From positions 248,001 through 312,000 of the forward strand of contig JAYFNT010000008.1 in NCBI GenBank assembly GCA_034933285.1: a DNA stretch of 64,000 bases, read 5' to 3'. The first letter of the stretch is position 1. Each line of letters opens with the position of its first letter. The position numbers were made by a program, and so were the translations under genes. Positions 8,720-17,897 of this stretch are shown in pieces. The stretch comes from RPRC01 sp034933285 (GTDB taxonomy: Bacteria; Desulfobacterota; Desulfuromonadia; Geobacterales; Geobacteraceae). The notes under the pieces are model-generated. The model made no database searches. It was not told where the DNA came from and was given only the letters and a program-made list of their open reading frames with translations.

Positions 8720-9133
8720 TTATACGAGTTCCAGAGCGTTGAAGAAATAAGGTATTTCGAAGGCAGCCGATTCAGGAGAGTCTGAACCATGTACCGAGTT
8801 TTTCTCCAGGCTGACGCCGAATTCTTTCCTGATGGTGCCGTTTTCCGCGGCCTCAGGATTGGTTGCTCCCATGAGCTTTCTCCATTCCGCGATAGCTCCG
8901 TCCTTCTCCAGCGCCAGCACTACGACAGGGCCGCTTGCCATATAGGAGCACAGGTCCTTGAAAAAAGGGCGCTCCCTGTGGACATAATAGAACCCCATTG
9001 CCTGCTCGGGAGTGAGAAGAAGGCGTTTCATGCCAACCACATTGAAACCGTTTGCTTCTATGCGCTCGAGTATTTTCCCCGTAATGTTGCGCTGCACGGC
9101 GTCGGGCTTGATGATTGCAAAAGTGCGTTCCAT
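8720..9133 (-). CDS. ndk: nucleoside diphosphate kinase
   Basis: 137 residues, the usual bacterial length, starting MERTFAIIKPDAV. The catalytic His is in the C-terminal block NSVHGSDSPESAAFEI, where the family signature is NxxHGSDS. It transfers the gamma-phosphate from ATP to other nucleoside diphosphates. The ATG at 9133 was chosen because it gives the standard N-terminus; an upstream in-frame start adds 16 unrelated residues. It is closed by a terminator and so appears to be monocistronic. A regulator-of-ndk homologue (rnk) lies far away at 47.1 kb. Confidence 0.96.
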   Translation of the reverse strand: MERTFAIIKPDAVQRNITGKILERIEANGFNVVGMKRLLLTPEQAMGFYYVHRERPFFKDLCSYMASGPVVVLALEKDGAIAEWRKLMGATNPEAAENGTIRKEFGVSLEKNSVHGSDSPESAAFEIPYFFNALELV

Positions 9134-9379
9134 GTGAATCTCCAATCTCGGGTGAAATATTGTTGAATCCCTGTCCGGCATGACGGAATCTCATCATTGG
9201 CAGCTTTCGGCCATTTCCGGCACTCCGTCTTGCAGTAAAAAAGGTGCGGCTGAAAGCAACCGGCAACAACCGGAAATGCCTGCGGACCAAGATAGCCGGC
9301 ACCATGCACCAAGGATAAATGACTGTTCTTACTACCATTTAGGGAGGATTTTGTCAAGGAATTTCCGGGCAGGAACGCG
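9134..9379. other. intergenic region upstream of ndk
   Basis: No convincing coding frame was seen. It must hold the ndk promoter, but no clear -35/-10 pair was recognised. Together with the adjacent terminator (9380-9409) this is the non-coding stretch between ndk and the small lipoprotein gene. Confidence 0.5.
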
Positions 9380-9409
9380 AAAAGCCCGCGGAATTCTCCG
9401 CGGGCTTTT
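9380..9409 (-). terminator. strong terminator after small lipoprotein gene
   Basis: A perfect 13-base-pair stem (AAAAGCCCGCGGA / TCCGCGGGCTTTT) around a 4-base loop with T-rich ends on both strands. It lies 24 bases past the stop of the small lipoprotein gene and can work in both directions. Confidence 0.92.
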
Positions 9410-9433
9410 CTTCGCATCGAGTAAAGAAAGTGA

Positions 9434-9607
9434 TTACTTCGCCGGAGCGGCTGCAGGAGCAGCAGAAGACATCGGAGCCTGCGGTGCCGGAGCAGCGGCT
9501 TCAGGAGCCGGAGTTGCCGGAGCTTCCTCTTTCTTCTTGCAACCAGCGGCAAAAGCCAGAGCGATAACCAGGCACAGAGCTAACGAGAGCAGTTTTTTCA
9601 TTGACAT
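9434..9607 (-). CDS. small Ala/Pro-rich lipoprotein
   Basis: 57 residues. MSMKKLLSLALCLVIALAF is a lipoprotein signal and AFAAGC is the lipobox. The mature part is only about 35 residues: KKKEE followed by a low-complexity Ala/Pro tail. The ATG at 9607 has AGAGGTGATT in front, a good ribosome-binding site, and a strong terminator follows, so the gene looks real and independently transcribed. Short lipoproteins of this composition are common in this bacterial group and have no assigned function. Confidence 0.8.
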   Translation of the reverse strand: MSMKKLLSLALCLVIALAFAAGCKKKEEAPATPAPEAAAPAPQAPMSSAAPAAAPAK

Positions 9608-9884
9608 AATCACCTCTTTTCTTTTTTGATTACCAAATTCGCGCAAGGCGCGTGGTTTTTCAAACCCAAACAAAACGCGAATATACTATCTTCGATTTAA
9701 AAGTCAAGATTTTTTTGAACATGAGTAAATTATTCATGTTAATACAGGCAATTGAAATGGTAATTGCTGCTGCCAGAACCATTCATCCGGAAGAATGAAT
9801 AGACGTCACAAATCGGACAGGTATTGTCTCATTGCAACAAATATAGTATACGATAATAATCCCCGTGAGCCAGAGGAGGGCATT

Positions 9885-10433
9885 GTGGAAAAAAGTTTAT
9901 CGTCAGAAGAACAGTCAAAGTTGCTCAAAATATCGAGAGATTCCATAACCGAAACCGTCACCGGCCGAACGGACGGTTCAAAATTTTCAGCAAACGGCAA
10001 TCTTCTTCTGAAAAGGGGATGTTTCGTAACCCTGCATCTTCACGGCAGATTGCGGGGGTGTATCGGCACGTTTTCAGCGGAGAAACCCCTCCATGCGGCC
10101 GTGCGCGAAATGGCGGCTGCCGCTGCCACGCAAGACCCGAGGTTCTACCCGGTGAGAGCCGATGAAATCGAGCAAATCAAACTGGAGATTTCCGTACTCT
10201 CGCCTTTGAAAAAGATAGCATCCATTGAAGAGATCCAGGTAGGCGTCCATGGCCTGTACATCGAGAAAAACCTCTTCCATGGCGTTCTGCTTCCCCAGGT
10301 TGCGGTAGAACAGGGATGGGACAGGACGACATTCCTGAACCAGACCTGCCTCAAGGCGGGCCTGGACAAGGACGCCTGGCAGAGCGAGGCGGACATCTAT
10401 ATCTTCAGCGCCCAGGTGTTCCGGGAACACTGA
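9885..10433 (+). CDS. AMMECR1-domain protein (AmmeMemoRadiSam protein A type)
   Basis: 182 residues, a single AMMECR1 domain with LRGCIGTF near residue 60 and DPRFYPV, EIEQIKLEISVLSPL and GWDRTTFLNQTCLKAGL further on. The start is a GTG at 9885 because GAGGAGGG stands 4 bases before it; the in-frame ATG 90 bases upstream has no such site. In many genomes this domain is found with a Memo-like dioxygenase and a radical SAM protein (the AmmeMemoRadiSam set). Neither partner is adjacent here. Its biochemical function is not established. Confidence 0.87.
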   Translation: MEKSLSSEEQSKLLKISRDSITETVTGRTDGSKFSANGNLLLKRGCFVTLHLHGRLRGCIGTFSAEKPLHAAVREMAAAAATQDPRFYPVRADEIEQIKLEISVLSPLKKIASIEEIQVGVHGLYIEKNLFHGVLLPQVAVEQGWDRTTFLNQTCLKAGLDKDAWQSEADIYIFSAQVFREH

Positions 10434-10503
10434 TTCTCAAACCATTTCCAGACTTCGGGCCGGCAAGCGGGATCCGTTATGCCGGCATTGCAGGGGCGAC
10501 GAT

Positions 10504-11811
10504 TCAATCGCCGCCTACCACCCAACTCTCCAGCATGCCGGTCGTTACCGACTTCGGGCGCTCGATGGGATACCCGAGCGCACGGTCCCATATGATGTTG
10601 GCCAGCACACCGATAGCCCTCCCCACGCCAAAGAGAACTGTGTAGAAATCGTAGTCGGTAATTCCGTAATACCAATGAATGACGCCCGACTGGGCATCCA
10701 GGTTCGGCCAGGGGTCTTTTGCCTTGCCATGCTCCATGAGAATCGGCGGCGCCACCTTGTAGATCATGTTCACCACCCTGAAGAGCTCATAGTCCGGCAG
10801 GAACCTCTCGCAGAACTCCCTGAGCGCGGTATAGCGCGGATCAGTCTTGCGCAGGACCGCATGCCCGTAACCCGGAATTACCTTCCCGCTGTTCAGCGTG
10901 TCCCAAAGGAACCTGCTCAGGTCGTCCTCGGTCGGCACCCCTCCTCCCAGGCGGTGCAGCACATCCTGGATCCAGCGCAGCACCTCCTGGTTGGCAAGGC
11001 CGTGGAGCGGACCCGCAAGACCGTTGATCCCCGCGGAAAGGCTGTAATAGGCATCCGCCAGGGCCGATGCCACCAGATGGGTAGTGTGTGACGAGACATT
11101 GCCGGATTCATGGTCTGAATGGAGGATGAAAGTCATTCGCGCGGCATCGTCATATGGTCTTGGTATGCCCATCATGTGCGCGAAATTGCCGCCGATGTCC
11201 AGGTATCTCCCGGGAGGAATAAAAGTGTCCGACTTGTACTTCATCCGGTAGATGTACGCGGCGATTGCCGGAAGACGAGCCAGGATGTTGCAGCAGTCTT
11301 CGTACATGGGATCCCAGTAGTCCGCTTTTTTCATGCCGTCGGTATACTTCCTGGCGAAGATGGATTCCCGCTGCATGGAAAGGATGGCGGCCGAGAACAT
11401 GGTCATGGGATGAGTATCCCTGGGCATTGCACGCAGGATGTCGAAAACGTACCGCGGAACCTGGGAGCGGATGCTGAAATCCTCGACCACGGCGAGTGTT
11501 TCCTCCATGGAAGGGATCTCACCGGTCAGGAGGAAATACCAGAATCCTTCCACATAGGGATATTCGCACCCGGGAACATTGGGCAGGCCCGCGAACGTTT
11601 CCTGTATCGTCTTGCCCCTGAAGCGTATCCCTTCGTAGGGGTCCAGCGATGAAATATCCGTAACCAGGCACTTGACGTCGCGGATGCCGCCGATGCACTG
11701 CCCTATCGTAACCTTGTCGATGACCACGTCACGATGGTTTTTAAGCAGTGCAGAAATGCGGGTCCGGTGGGCCTGTATTTTCTCCAGGAGCTTTTCCTTC
11801 AGCATCATCAT
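10504..11811 (-). CDS. gltA: citrate synthase, eukaryote-like type
   Basis: 435 residues, cytosolic. The catalytic His region is HSDHESGNVSSHTTHLVAS, the substrate-binding block is GLAGPLHGLANQEVL, and PGYGHAVLRKTDPR carries the third active-site region. It condenses acetyl-CoA and oxaloacetate to start the TCA cycle. The overall sequence resembles mitochondrial citrate synthases more than the common bacterial GltA. Such a family has been described for Geobacteraceae, where acetate is oxidised through the TCA cycle, and this supports the taxonomic reading of the window. The start is uncertain among three consecutive ATGs; the ribosome-binding site (AGAGAG) is weak. Confidence 0.95.
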   Translation of the reverse strand: MMMLKEKLLEKIQAHRTRISALLKNHRDVVIDKVTIGQCIGGIRDVKCLVTDISSLDPYEGIRFRGKTIQETFAGLPNVPGCEYPYVEGFWYFLLTGEIPSMEETLAVVEDFSIRSQVPRYVFDILRAMPRDTHPMTMFSAAILSMQRESIFARKYTDGMKKADYWDPMYEDCCNILARLPAIAAYIYRMKYKSDTFIPPGRYLDIGGNFAHMMGIPRPYDDAARMTFILHSDHESGNVSSHTTHLVASALADAYYSLSAGINGLAGPLHGLANQEVLRWIQDVLHRLGGGVPTEDDLSRFLWDTLNSGKVIPGYGHAVLRKTDPRYTALREFCERFLPDYELFRVVNMIYKVAPPILMEHGKAKDPWPNLDAQSGVIHWYYGITDYDFYTVLFGVGRAIGVLANIIWDRALGYPIERPKSVTTGMLESWVVGGD

Positions 11812-11864
11812 GGGGGCTCTCTTTCTGCTTGCGGGGCCTGCCGCGTATTTTGATACCGATCAAC

Positions 11865-13061
11865 TCACAGAAGAGTTATTTCTTCTTTTGAGAACGTTAA
11901 CTGTTCAAGTCCCTGCCCCGAAATGTGGAATGTGTTCTCGATGCCGACCGCTCCGACGCCCGGAAAGACGAGCTTCGGCTCGAAAGCGAAAACCATCCCG
12001 GCTTCGAGAAGCATATTATTGAACCCGCGAGCAATAAACGGGTATTCATCGATCTCGATGCCTACACCGTGCCCCACGAATGATACCTGAGCGCCCTTGT
12101 ACCCCATGAAGTTGTCTCCATGACCCTGCTCGGTCGCAAGCGCCAGGCAGGCATCATAGACATCCCCCCATGATGTCCCGGGATGGGCCAGTTCGGTCAT
12201 CTTATTCTGGACCGCCAGCATATCGCGATGGCCGTCCCGCAGGTATTCCGGAAGCCCCCCCAGCGCAAACACCCTGGTCTGATCCACCAGGTATCCCTCG
12301 CTGCTGCCCGCGAAATCCACGACAATGGGCTGCTCCGGAGCGATCCTGGCCATGCCGCACCCCTGCCCGAAACTCGGGCTCAGTCCGACACCTCCGAGAG
12401 GGGTGTCGGTATAGGCCGGCACCGCACCGTCAGCACCGGAGAGGGTATGGCCGAAGATCATCTCACCGTTGAAAACCCTCATCCTGATATGCCCGAGATG
12501 GCCTGCCAGCCGGGCCGTGTACTCCAGTTCGGCGGCAAGGTCCAGATCAGTCATGCCTTCCCGGATGACCTCGCAGGCCCGCCGGCAAACCTTGTCCACC
12601 TGAATGGCTGCCTTGCGCATGATCTCCAGTTCGAAACCTGACTTGATCATCCGAACCCTTCGGATCAGGGGTGTTGCATCCTGGATCCCGGCAGCGGGAA
12701 AGACTCTGCGGTAGCGTTCATAGAAAGTCACCGGCAGCACATCCAGTTCCATGCCGATCCGTTTCGGTTCCGCCAGTCCGTATCCGGAAATTATCCCCGG
12801 AACTTCACGCATGGAAGAAAAAGGTACTATCTCCTCCAGAGCCGACTCAGCCATAGCCCGCTGCAAATCCCGTCGCACCATGTAAACAGGCTCACCTTCG
12901 ACGGGAACATACAGGCATCCTGATTGAATGGTGCCGGTGAAATAAAACAGGTCCGAGTTCTGGAGCATAATGACCGCATCCAGCCCCTCCGCGGCCATCA
13001 GCCCCTGCAGTTTGCGCAACCGGCCATACAGTTCGCTTTTCGGTGTCAATTGCTTGCTCAT
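11865..13061 (-). CDS. M24-family Xaa-Pro peptidase
   Basis: 398 residues: a creatinase-like N-terminal domain (about 1-140) and a pita-bread M24 catalytic domain. All five metal ligands can be placed: Asp in VVDFAGS, Asp in LVDQTR, His in FVGHGVGIE, Glu in AFEPKL and Glu in GIENTF. This suggests an active dinuclear metallopeptidase acting on peptides with proline in second position, in the cytosol. Its ATG starts immediately after the stop of the acyl-CoA synthetase gene, so the two are probably co-transcribed. A metabolic link between them is not obvious. Confidence 0.88.
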   Translation of the reverse strand: MSKQLTPKSELYGRLRKLQGLMAAEGLDAVIMLQNSDLFYFTGTIQSGCLYVPVEGEPVYMVRRDLQRAMAESALEEIVPFSSMREVPGIISGYGLAEPKRIGMELDVLPVTFYERYRRVFPAAGIQDATPLIRRVRMIKSGFELEIMRKAAIQVDKVCRRACEVIREGMTDLDLAAELEYTARLAGHLGHIRMRVFNGEMIFGHTLSGADGAVPAYTDTPLGGVGLSPSFGQGCGMARIAPEQPIVVDFAGSSEGYLVDQTRVFALGGLPEYLRDGHRDMLAVQNKMTELAHPGTSWGDVYDACLALATEQGHGDNFMGYKGAQVSFVGHGVGIEIDEYPFIARGFNNMLLEAGMVFAFEPKLVFPGVGAVGIENTFHISGQGLEQLTFSKEEITLL

Positions 13062-13062
13062 G

Positions 13063-14721
13063 CTAGGCCTTTTCCTCCATATCCTCCAGTTGCAGTTCGC
13101 GAATGGCCATTTCGCGCAGCTTGAACTTCTGGATCTTGCCCGAGGCTGTCATGGGGTAGGAGTCTACGAATTTCACGTACTTGGGTATCTTGTAGTTGGC
13201 GATCTTCCCCCGGCAGAAACCCTTCACTTCATCCTCGGTCATCTCCATCCCCTTTTTAACGACGATCGCCGCCATTACCTGCTCGCCGAATTTCCGGTCA
13301 GGGACGCCGTAAACCTGTACATCGGAAACCTTCGGATGGGTATAGAGGAATTCCTCGATCTCCTTGGGGTAGATATTTTCGCCGCCGCGGATGATCATGT
13401 TCTTGATCCGCCCGGTAATCTTGCAGTAGCCGTTCTCGTCCATCACGGCCAGGTCTCCGGTGTGAAGCCAGCCGTCTGCATCGATCACCTTTGCTGTTTC
13501 TTCCGGCATCTTGTAGTAACCCTTCATAACCATGTAGCCGCGTCCGCACAACTCTCCCTGCTTGCCGGGGGGGAGCGTGGCGCCTGTCTCGATGTCGACG
13601 ATTTTCACTTCCGCGCCGGGCAGGGCCCGTCCAACGGTTGCGACCCGCAATTCAATCGAGTCTTCGGTACGGGTTTGGGTAATGCCGGGAGACGCTTCGG
13701 TCTGGCCGTAGACACTGGTGATCTCCGTCATGTGCATGTCGTTCACCGCTCGCTTCATCACCTCGATGGGACATACCGACCCGGCCATGATGCCGGTGCG
13801 GAGGCTGGTGAGATCGAACGTGTCGAAGTCGGGATGTTCGAGCTCAGCGATGAACATGGTCGGGACACCGTGCACAGCCGTGCAGCGCTCCTGTTCGATT
13901 GCCTGGAGCACCTGCAGGGGATTGAAGGTCACTATCGGCACCATGGCGCAACCATGGGTGACGCTGGCCATGACCGCCAGCACGCTGCCGAAGCAGTGGA
14001 AGAACGGAACGGGAATGCAGAGCCGGTCTTTTTCCGTGAACTTCATGCACTCGCCGATATAGAAGCCGTTGTTCGTCAGATTGTAATGGGTAAGCATAAC
14101 ACCCTTGGGAAATCCGGTAGTCCCGGACGTATACTGCATTTGGATGACATCGTGAATGTCCAGGCTTCGTTCGACCTCCCGAAGCTCCTCATCGGTTATT
14201 GCTTCCGCCATTTCGAAAAGATCGTTGAAATTGATGGTTCCGGCAGGCGTTTCCTCGCCGATGTAGACCACCTGCTTCAAGTAGGGGAGCAATTCGCTGT
14301 GCAGCGTCCCGGGCGACGAATTCCGCAACTCGGGGACCACCTCGTAAAGGGTCTCCATGTAGTCGGTGTCCTTGTAGCTCTTTACCAGGAACAGGTAACC
14401 CGAATCCGACTGCTTGAGAATATATTCGAGTTCTGACGATCGATAGCTGGTGTTGATAGTTACCAGCACAGCGCCGATTTTGGCCGTGGCAAAAGAGAGG
14501 ATGACCCACTCGGGAACATTGGTGGCCCAGATCGAGATATGGTCACCCTTCTTGATTCCGAGCTTGAGCAGTCCCTTCGCGACCCGGCGGCAGACTTCGT
14601 TGAATTCAAAGTACGAGTAGCGCAGGCCGCGATCCACGTACACCAGAGCATCATTGTCCGGGAAACGCTCTGCCATCTGGTCCAACAAACCACCGATTGT
14701 AATCTCAAGATTTTTCGACAT
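13063..14721 (-). CDS. AMP-forming acyl-CoA synthetase
   Basis: 552 residues, full length for the ANL superfamily. The AMP-binding P-loop is YTSGTTGFPKGVML, followed by the VYGQTEASP motif. The hinge and motif region is GWLHTGDLAVMDENGYCKITGR, and the catalytic Lys is in MTASGKIQKFKL near the C-terminus. It activates a carboxylic acid, probably a fatty acid, to its CoA thioester with ATP. The ATG at 14721 has GGGGAGGG upstream. It is the first gene of a two-gene unit with the M24 peptidase. Chain-length preference cannot be read from sequence. Confidence 0.9.
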   Translation of the reverse strand: MSKNLEITIGGLLDQMAERFPDNDALVYVDRGLRYSYFEFNEVCRRVAKGLLKLGIKKGDHISIWATNVPEWVILSFATAKIGAVLVTINTSYRSSELEYILKQSDSGYLFLVKSYKDTDYMETLYEVVPELRNSSPGTLHSELLPYLKQVVYIGEETPAGTINFNDLFEMAEAITDEELREVERSLDIHDVIQMQYTSGTTGFPKGVMLTHYNLTNNGFYIGECMKFTEKDRLCIPVPFFHCFGSVLAVMASVTHGCAMVPIVTFNPLQVLQAIEQERCTAVHGVPTMFIAELEHPDFDTFDLTSLRTGIMAGSVCPIEVMKRAVNDMHMTEITSVYGQTEASPGITQTRTEDSIELRVATVGRALPGAEVKIVDIETGATLPPGKQGELCGRGYMVMKGYYKMPEETAKVIDADGWLHTGDLAVMDENGYCKITGRIKNMIIRGGENIYPKEIEEFLYTHPKVSDVQVYGVPDRKFGEQVMAAIVVKKGMEMTEDEVKGFCRGKIANYKIPKYVKFVDSYPMTASGKIQKFKLREMAIRELQLEDMEEKA

Positions 14722-15055
14722 TAGACCCTCCCCATTCATATCATGATGTCAAACAGATCCGCCGGCCGACCATCACGTTGCGCGTGCGCATCTACACGGC
14801 AGGATAAACATCAGGTTTACGAGACATAAAAATATCAGGCTTCCGGACCAAATGCCACCTTCTGGGCAACGCTTCACCATTAAGCAGGTGAACTCATTTT
14901 AACTGGTTGATTTAAAAGGATTTTATGACTTATCACAGCATGAGTGACAAGTCAAGACATTACTCGAAGCTTGAATGGCGCTTTGCATGAAGCGGCAACG
15001 CTTGCAACGGCAAGGAGGGAAACAGACTGAAAAAGCAAGGGGGAAGTTCACCATC
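14722..15055. other. 334-base intergenic region
   Basis: No coding frame is convincing on either strand. The part near 14900-14950 is AT-richer and, on the minus strand, carries TTGACT followed 17 bases later by TAAGTC, a possible promoter for the acyl-CoA synthetase gene. This promoter reading is weak. Confidence 0.35.
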
Positions 15056-16111
15056 TCAGCCGGCAAGTGCCTTTTCAACGGCCAGGACCATCGAATCCAC
15101 GGTGATGCTTCGACTGCACTTGTCGTTCCTGTCACACTCCGTGCGAAAACAGGGCGAACAGTCAAGGGGAGACTGGACAATAACGTTGCCCGGGCCGCGA
15201 GGGCCGCTCCTCCTGCCGTTGCTGGCACGGTAGAGTGAAACCGTTGGAGTTCCCACCGCCGCTGCAATGTGAACGGGGCCTGTATCACCCGCCACCACGA
15301 GGTCGACCTTTTTCAGCAACGCCGCGAATCCCTTCAATGGATATCGGTCCAGCACCCTGGCGCCGGTCCCGATGGCCGATGCTATCCCGGCAACAGCCTT
15401 TCTTTCCTGTTCGTTCCCCCAGGACATGAGGATGGTGGATTCCGGGTACCGCTCCAGAAGCGTCTTCCCCAGCTCGGCCCATCCCTCTTCGTACCAGAAC
15501 TTGGCCTTCCAGGTGGTACCGTAGTGAAAGAGGAAAACCAGCCCGTCGGAAAGTGTTGCCAGGAGAGTCCGGGCTGCCTCATCGTCTTCAGGTGAGGTGG
15601 TTATGTCCGAAGAAAGATTCATAGTATTGAAATCTTTCCCGAAGGGCACGCTTACCAGTCGCAGGTATTGGTCGGTAATGTGGTAATCCTGGCGACGGAC
15701 GGGAATCTGCCGGGTTGTAAAGAGCAGGTTTATGGACTCCTGAAGGGTTTCCCGGGCGAAGCCGATCCGTTTGGCCGCACCGCTGAGCCAGCAGACCAGG
15801 CCGCTTTTCAGGTTGCCCTGGATATCGAATACCAGGTCGTAATCGCGCGATCTCAGGGCCTTCTTGACCCGGCTGATCTCTTCCCTGGTGCTGCGCGCGA
15901 AGGGTTTCCTCCTCCACACCTTGGTACGGACCGTATGCAGCACGCTGATCAGCGGATTGCCCTGCAGAATGTCCAGAAAAGGCTCCTCTACCACCCAGTC
16001 AATCTCTATTCCGGGAGCGACCCTGTGCAGGTAATCCAGTACCGGGAGGGCGTGGATTATATCGCCCAGGGCGCTCATCTTGATAATCAGGACTCGCAAG
16101 CTTTCAGGCAC
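15056..16111 (-). CDS. waaC: lipopolysaccharide heptosyltransferase I-like (GT9)
   Basis: 351 residues. It starts LRVLIIKMSALGDIIHALP, the typical nucleotide-sugar glycosyltransferase family 9 opening with the catalytic Asp. It ends with the donor-binding block VVAGDTGPVHIAAAVGTPTV and a Cys-containing tail (CSPCFRTECDRNDKC) common in this family. The enzyme adds the first L-glycero-D-manno-heptose to Kdo-lipid A at the inner membrane. No other lipopolysaccharide gene is next to it, so WaaC rather than another GT9 enzyme is judged from sequence alone. Confidence 0.87.
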   Translation of the reverse strand: MPESLRVLIIKMSALGDIIHALPVLDYLHRVAPGIEIDWVVEEPFLDILQGNPLISVLHTVRTKVWRRKPFARSTREEISRVKKALRSRDYDLVFDIQGNLKSGLVCWLSGAAKRIGFARETLQESINLLFTTRQIPVRRQDYHITDQYLRLVSVPFGKDFNTMNLSSDITTSPEDDEAARTLLATLSDGLVFLFHYGTTWKAKFWYEEGWAELGKTLLERYPESTILMSWGNEQERKAVAGIASAIGTGARVLDRYPLKGFAALLKKVDLVVAGDTGPVHIAAAVGTPTVSLYRASNGRRSGPRGPGNVIVQSPLDCSPCFRTECDRNDKCSRSITVDSMVLAVEKALAG

Positions 16112-16131
16112 CTTTCACGGTAAGCTGATGT

Positions 16132-16342
16132 CCATCCGGAAAGTCCGGATGGAAACAAACCAGTGCCCGTCCGGAAACCCCGCATAGGCACAAGCAGGTT
16201 TCCAATTCGGTAACGAGGATTTTTTCGTTCTGGCTAGGAAACCAAGGGGTTGCGCGGAGGCATACTCAGGTATGTCGCACAAGCAAGCCCGCTGGTTGAC
16301 ACCGCCAGGGCGGAAAAAGACCGTTTCCGGATGGAAACAAAC
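16132..16342. repeat. intergenic element with 17-base direct repeats
   Basis: TCCGGATGGAAACAAAC occurs at 16144-16160 and again at 16326-16342, where it touches the aldolase stop codon. A perfect 9-base hairpin (CCATCCGGA / TCCGGATGG, 3-base loop) lies at 16132-16152. Between the repeats are about 165 non-coding bases with a further small inverted repeat, GCATAC / GTATGT, near 16260. It could be a small mobile or structured element. Confidence 0.55.
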
Positions 16343-17637
16343 TAATCGTCGAAATGACCGGCCGGCCCCTTGTCAGGGCTGAGTGAACCCGCCTTTTCAT
16401 TAATTTTGGTTCCGGCCCATTCCGCCGGATCCTCCATCCTTGCGGCCTTGGCGCCCATATCATAAGTGCCCGCCTTCAGGATAGCCTCTATCGCCAGCGG
16501 TGAGGAGTCGCCGGAATTCAGAACATTGTACATCATGCCGTATGCGAAAGCCTCGACTCCATCTGACATCCGCTCGCGAATTTCCCGCGGCTGGGAAAGC
16601 AGCCTGTTCTCGAAAGGAAGATTCAGATTCTTGTAGTCCCCCGGCTTGTAACCCTTGGAGTCCGCGAAAGCGACCATTTCAGCCCACAGCTCATCCGTCA
16701 TGCCCCGGTCCTTCTTCTTGATGAAACATCCGTTGTCGTCCAGGATGGCATTGCCGTAATCGTTTACTTCCAGTCCCCAGGAAACCATCTGCAGGGCCGT
16801 GGCAACGTTGGCTTTGGTTGTGCTGGTCCGTGACGCTATCTCCCTCAGCCTGTCCGAACTGTTGCCGGAGGTTCCATGCTGGGCTCCCGAGAGCCTGTAT
16901 TTAGCCAGAGCAGAATGGATGGAAGCCGTGAGATCCACCTGGATGCCCTGGGCATTGGCCTCGATGCCGTGGGTGGTGCCGTTGTTGAGCGCGATCCAGT
17001 CCGGGAAAACGGAATGGGCATTCAGGCCCTGAATCAGGAACAGCGCCTCCTCCACCGTGGAAAGTCCTGCCTTGCCCTTGATCTCTCCGACCTCGGTCTC
17101 CAGACCTGCCCAGCCGGGGACGAAGGGGTTAAGTGCAAGACTGGCCAGCAGGTTCTCGGCGTCCGGCAAATGGGAAGCATCTATGGCAATGGAAGTTATG
17201 CCTGCATCGAACATGGTCGGTATCTCGACCTTTGCAGCTTCCACATCCTTGGCCGATTTGATGCCGTAATGGTCGGCATGGATTGCAACCGGCACGGTTA
17301 TCCCCATCTCGTTGCACATGGAGTCTACGATCATTGCCATGTTCCAGTAGTTGACCGGGCAATAGGCCTTGGCACCCCCCTCCGACTTGGCGATCTCGAT
17401 GATCACGGCGGCATTGGCCTTTTGCGCCGCTCTCAACACACCCCTGATCACGAAAGTGTTCCTGCCGTTTGCCGCCATTGCTATGGCCTTCCCCTTGGCA
17501 AGCATGGCGCGGTCTATAACCTTGCCGCTTACAATCAGAGCCTTGGAGTTGGGAAACAGCCGGGCCACATTAGGCGGCCTGCCGGTTTCCACGGCTTTCA
17601 GAAAATCAGCGGAATAGCCGAAAGATTTGCTACACAT
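16342..17637 (-). CDS. fba: class II fructose-bisphosphate aldolase
   Basis: 431 residues. Metal-binding and catalytic segments of class II aldolases are present: VAIHADHYG with the His ligands, GLETEVGEI with a Glu, NNGTTHG and SGAQHGTSG with further His residues. The enzyme splits or forms fructose-1,6-bisphosphate in glycolysis and gluconeogenesis, with zinc as cofactor. It is longer than the common 300-360 residue bacterial forms and belongs to a longer subgroup. AGGAGGATAATA in front of the ATG is a strong ribosome-binding site. It has its own intergenic space on both sides. Confidence 0.9.
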   Translation of the reverse strand: MCSKSFGYSADFLKAVETGRPPNVARLFPNSKALIVSGKVIDRAMLAKGKAIAMAANGRNTFVIRGVLRAAQKANAAVIIEIAKSEGGAKAYCPVNYWNMAMIVDSMCNEMGITVPVAIHADHYGIKSAKDVEAAKVEIPTMFDAGITSIAIDASHLPDAENLLASLALNPFVPGWAGLETEVGEIKGKAGLSTVEEALFLIQGLNAHSVFPDWIALNNGTTHGIEANAQGIQVDLTASIHSALAKYRLSGAQHGTSGNSSDRLREIASRTSTTKANVATALQMVSWGLEVNDYGNAILDDNGCFIKKKDRGMTDELWAEMVAFADSKGYKPGDYKNLNLPFENRLLSQPREIRERMSDGVEAFAYGMMYNVLNSGDSSPLAIEAILKAGTYDMGAKAARMEDPAEWAGTKINEKAGSLSPDKGPAGHFDD

Positions 17638-17897
17638 TTATTATCCTCCTTTTGCGGAAAAGCAGATGGGGAATACCGCCGATCAACATGCGGAAAGGTG
17701 CCCATGCAACTCCTGGCGGCGCGCCGGCTCAAGCCACGTTTAACATTTCATTTTTTTCATGTATATCACAGGGATCGGGAAAACTCAAGGCGCCGGAAGG
17801 GCTTGCGGAACCAATGAAGACGGGCCGCATCCGGGATCAACTTGCACTCTTTACCCCTGCTCAGGTATACTCTGGCCGATTCAAAGGAGAAAATTTC

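Noticed and set aside
12970..14436. 488-codon plus-strand frame
   Set aside because: It is antisense to the acyl-CoA synthetase, whose motifs are complete. Long antisense frames are common in GC-rich coding DNA.
16132..16342. Simple terminator of the aldolase gene
   Set aside because: The hairpin is nearly 200 bases beyond the stop and has no T run. The direct repeats at both ends suggest an inserted element instead.
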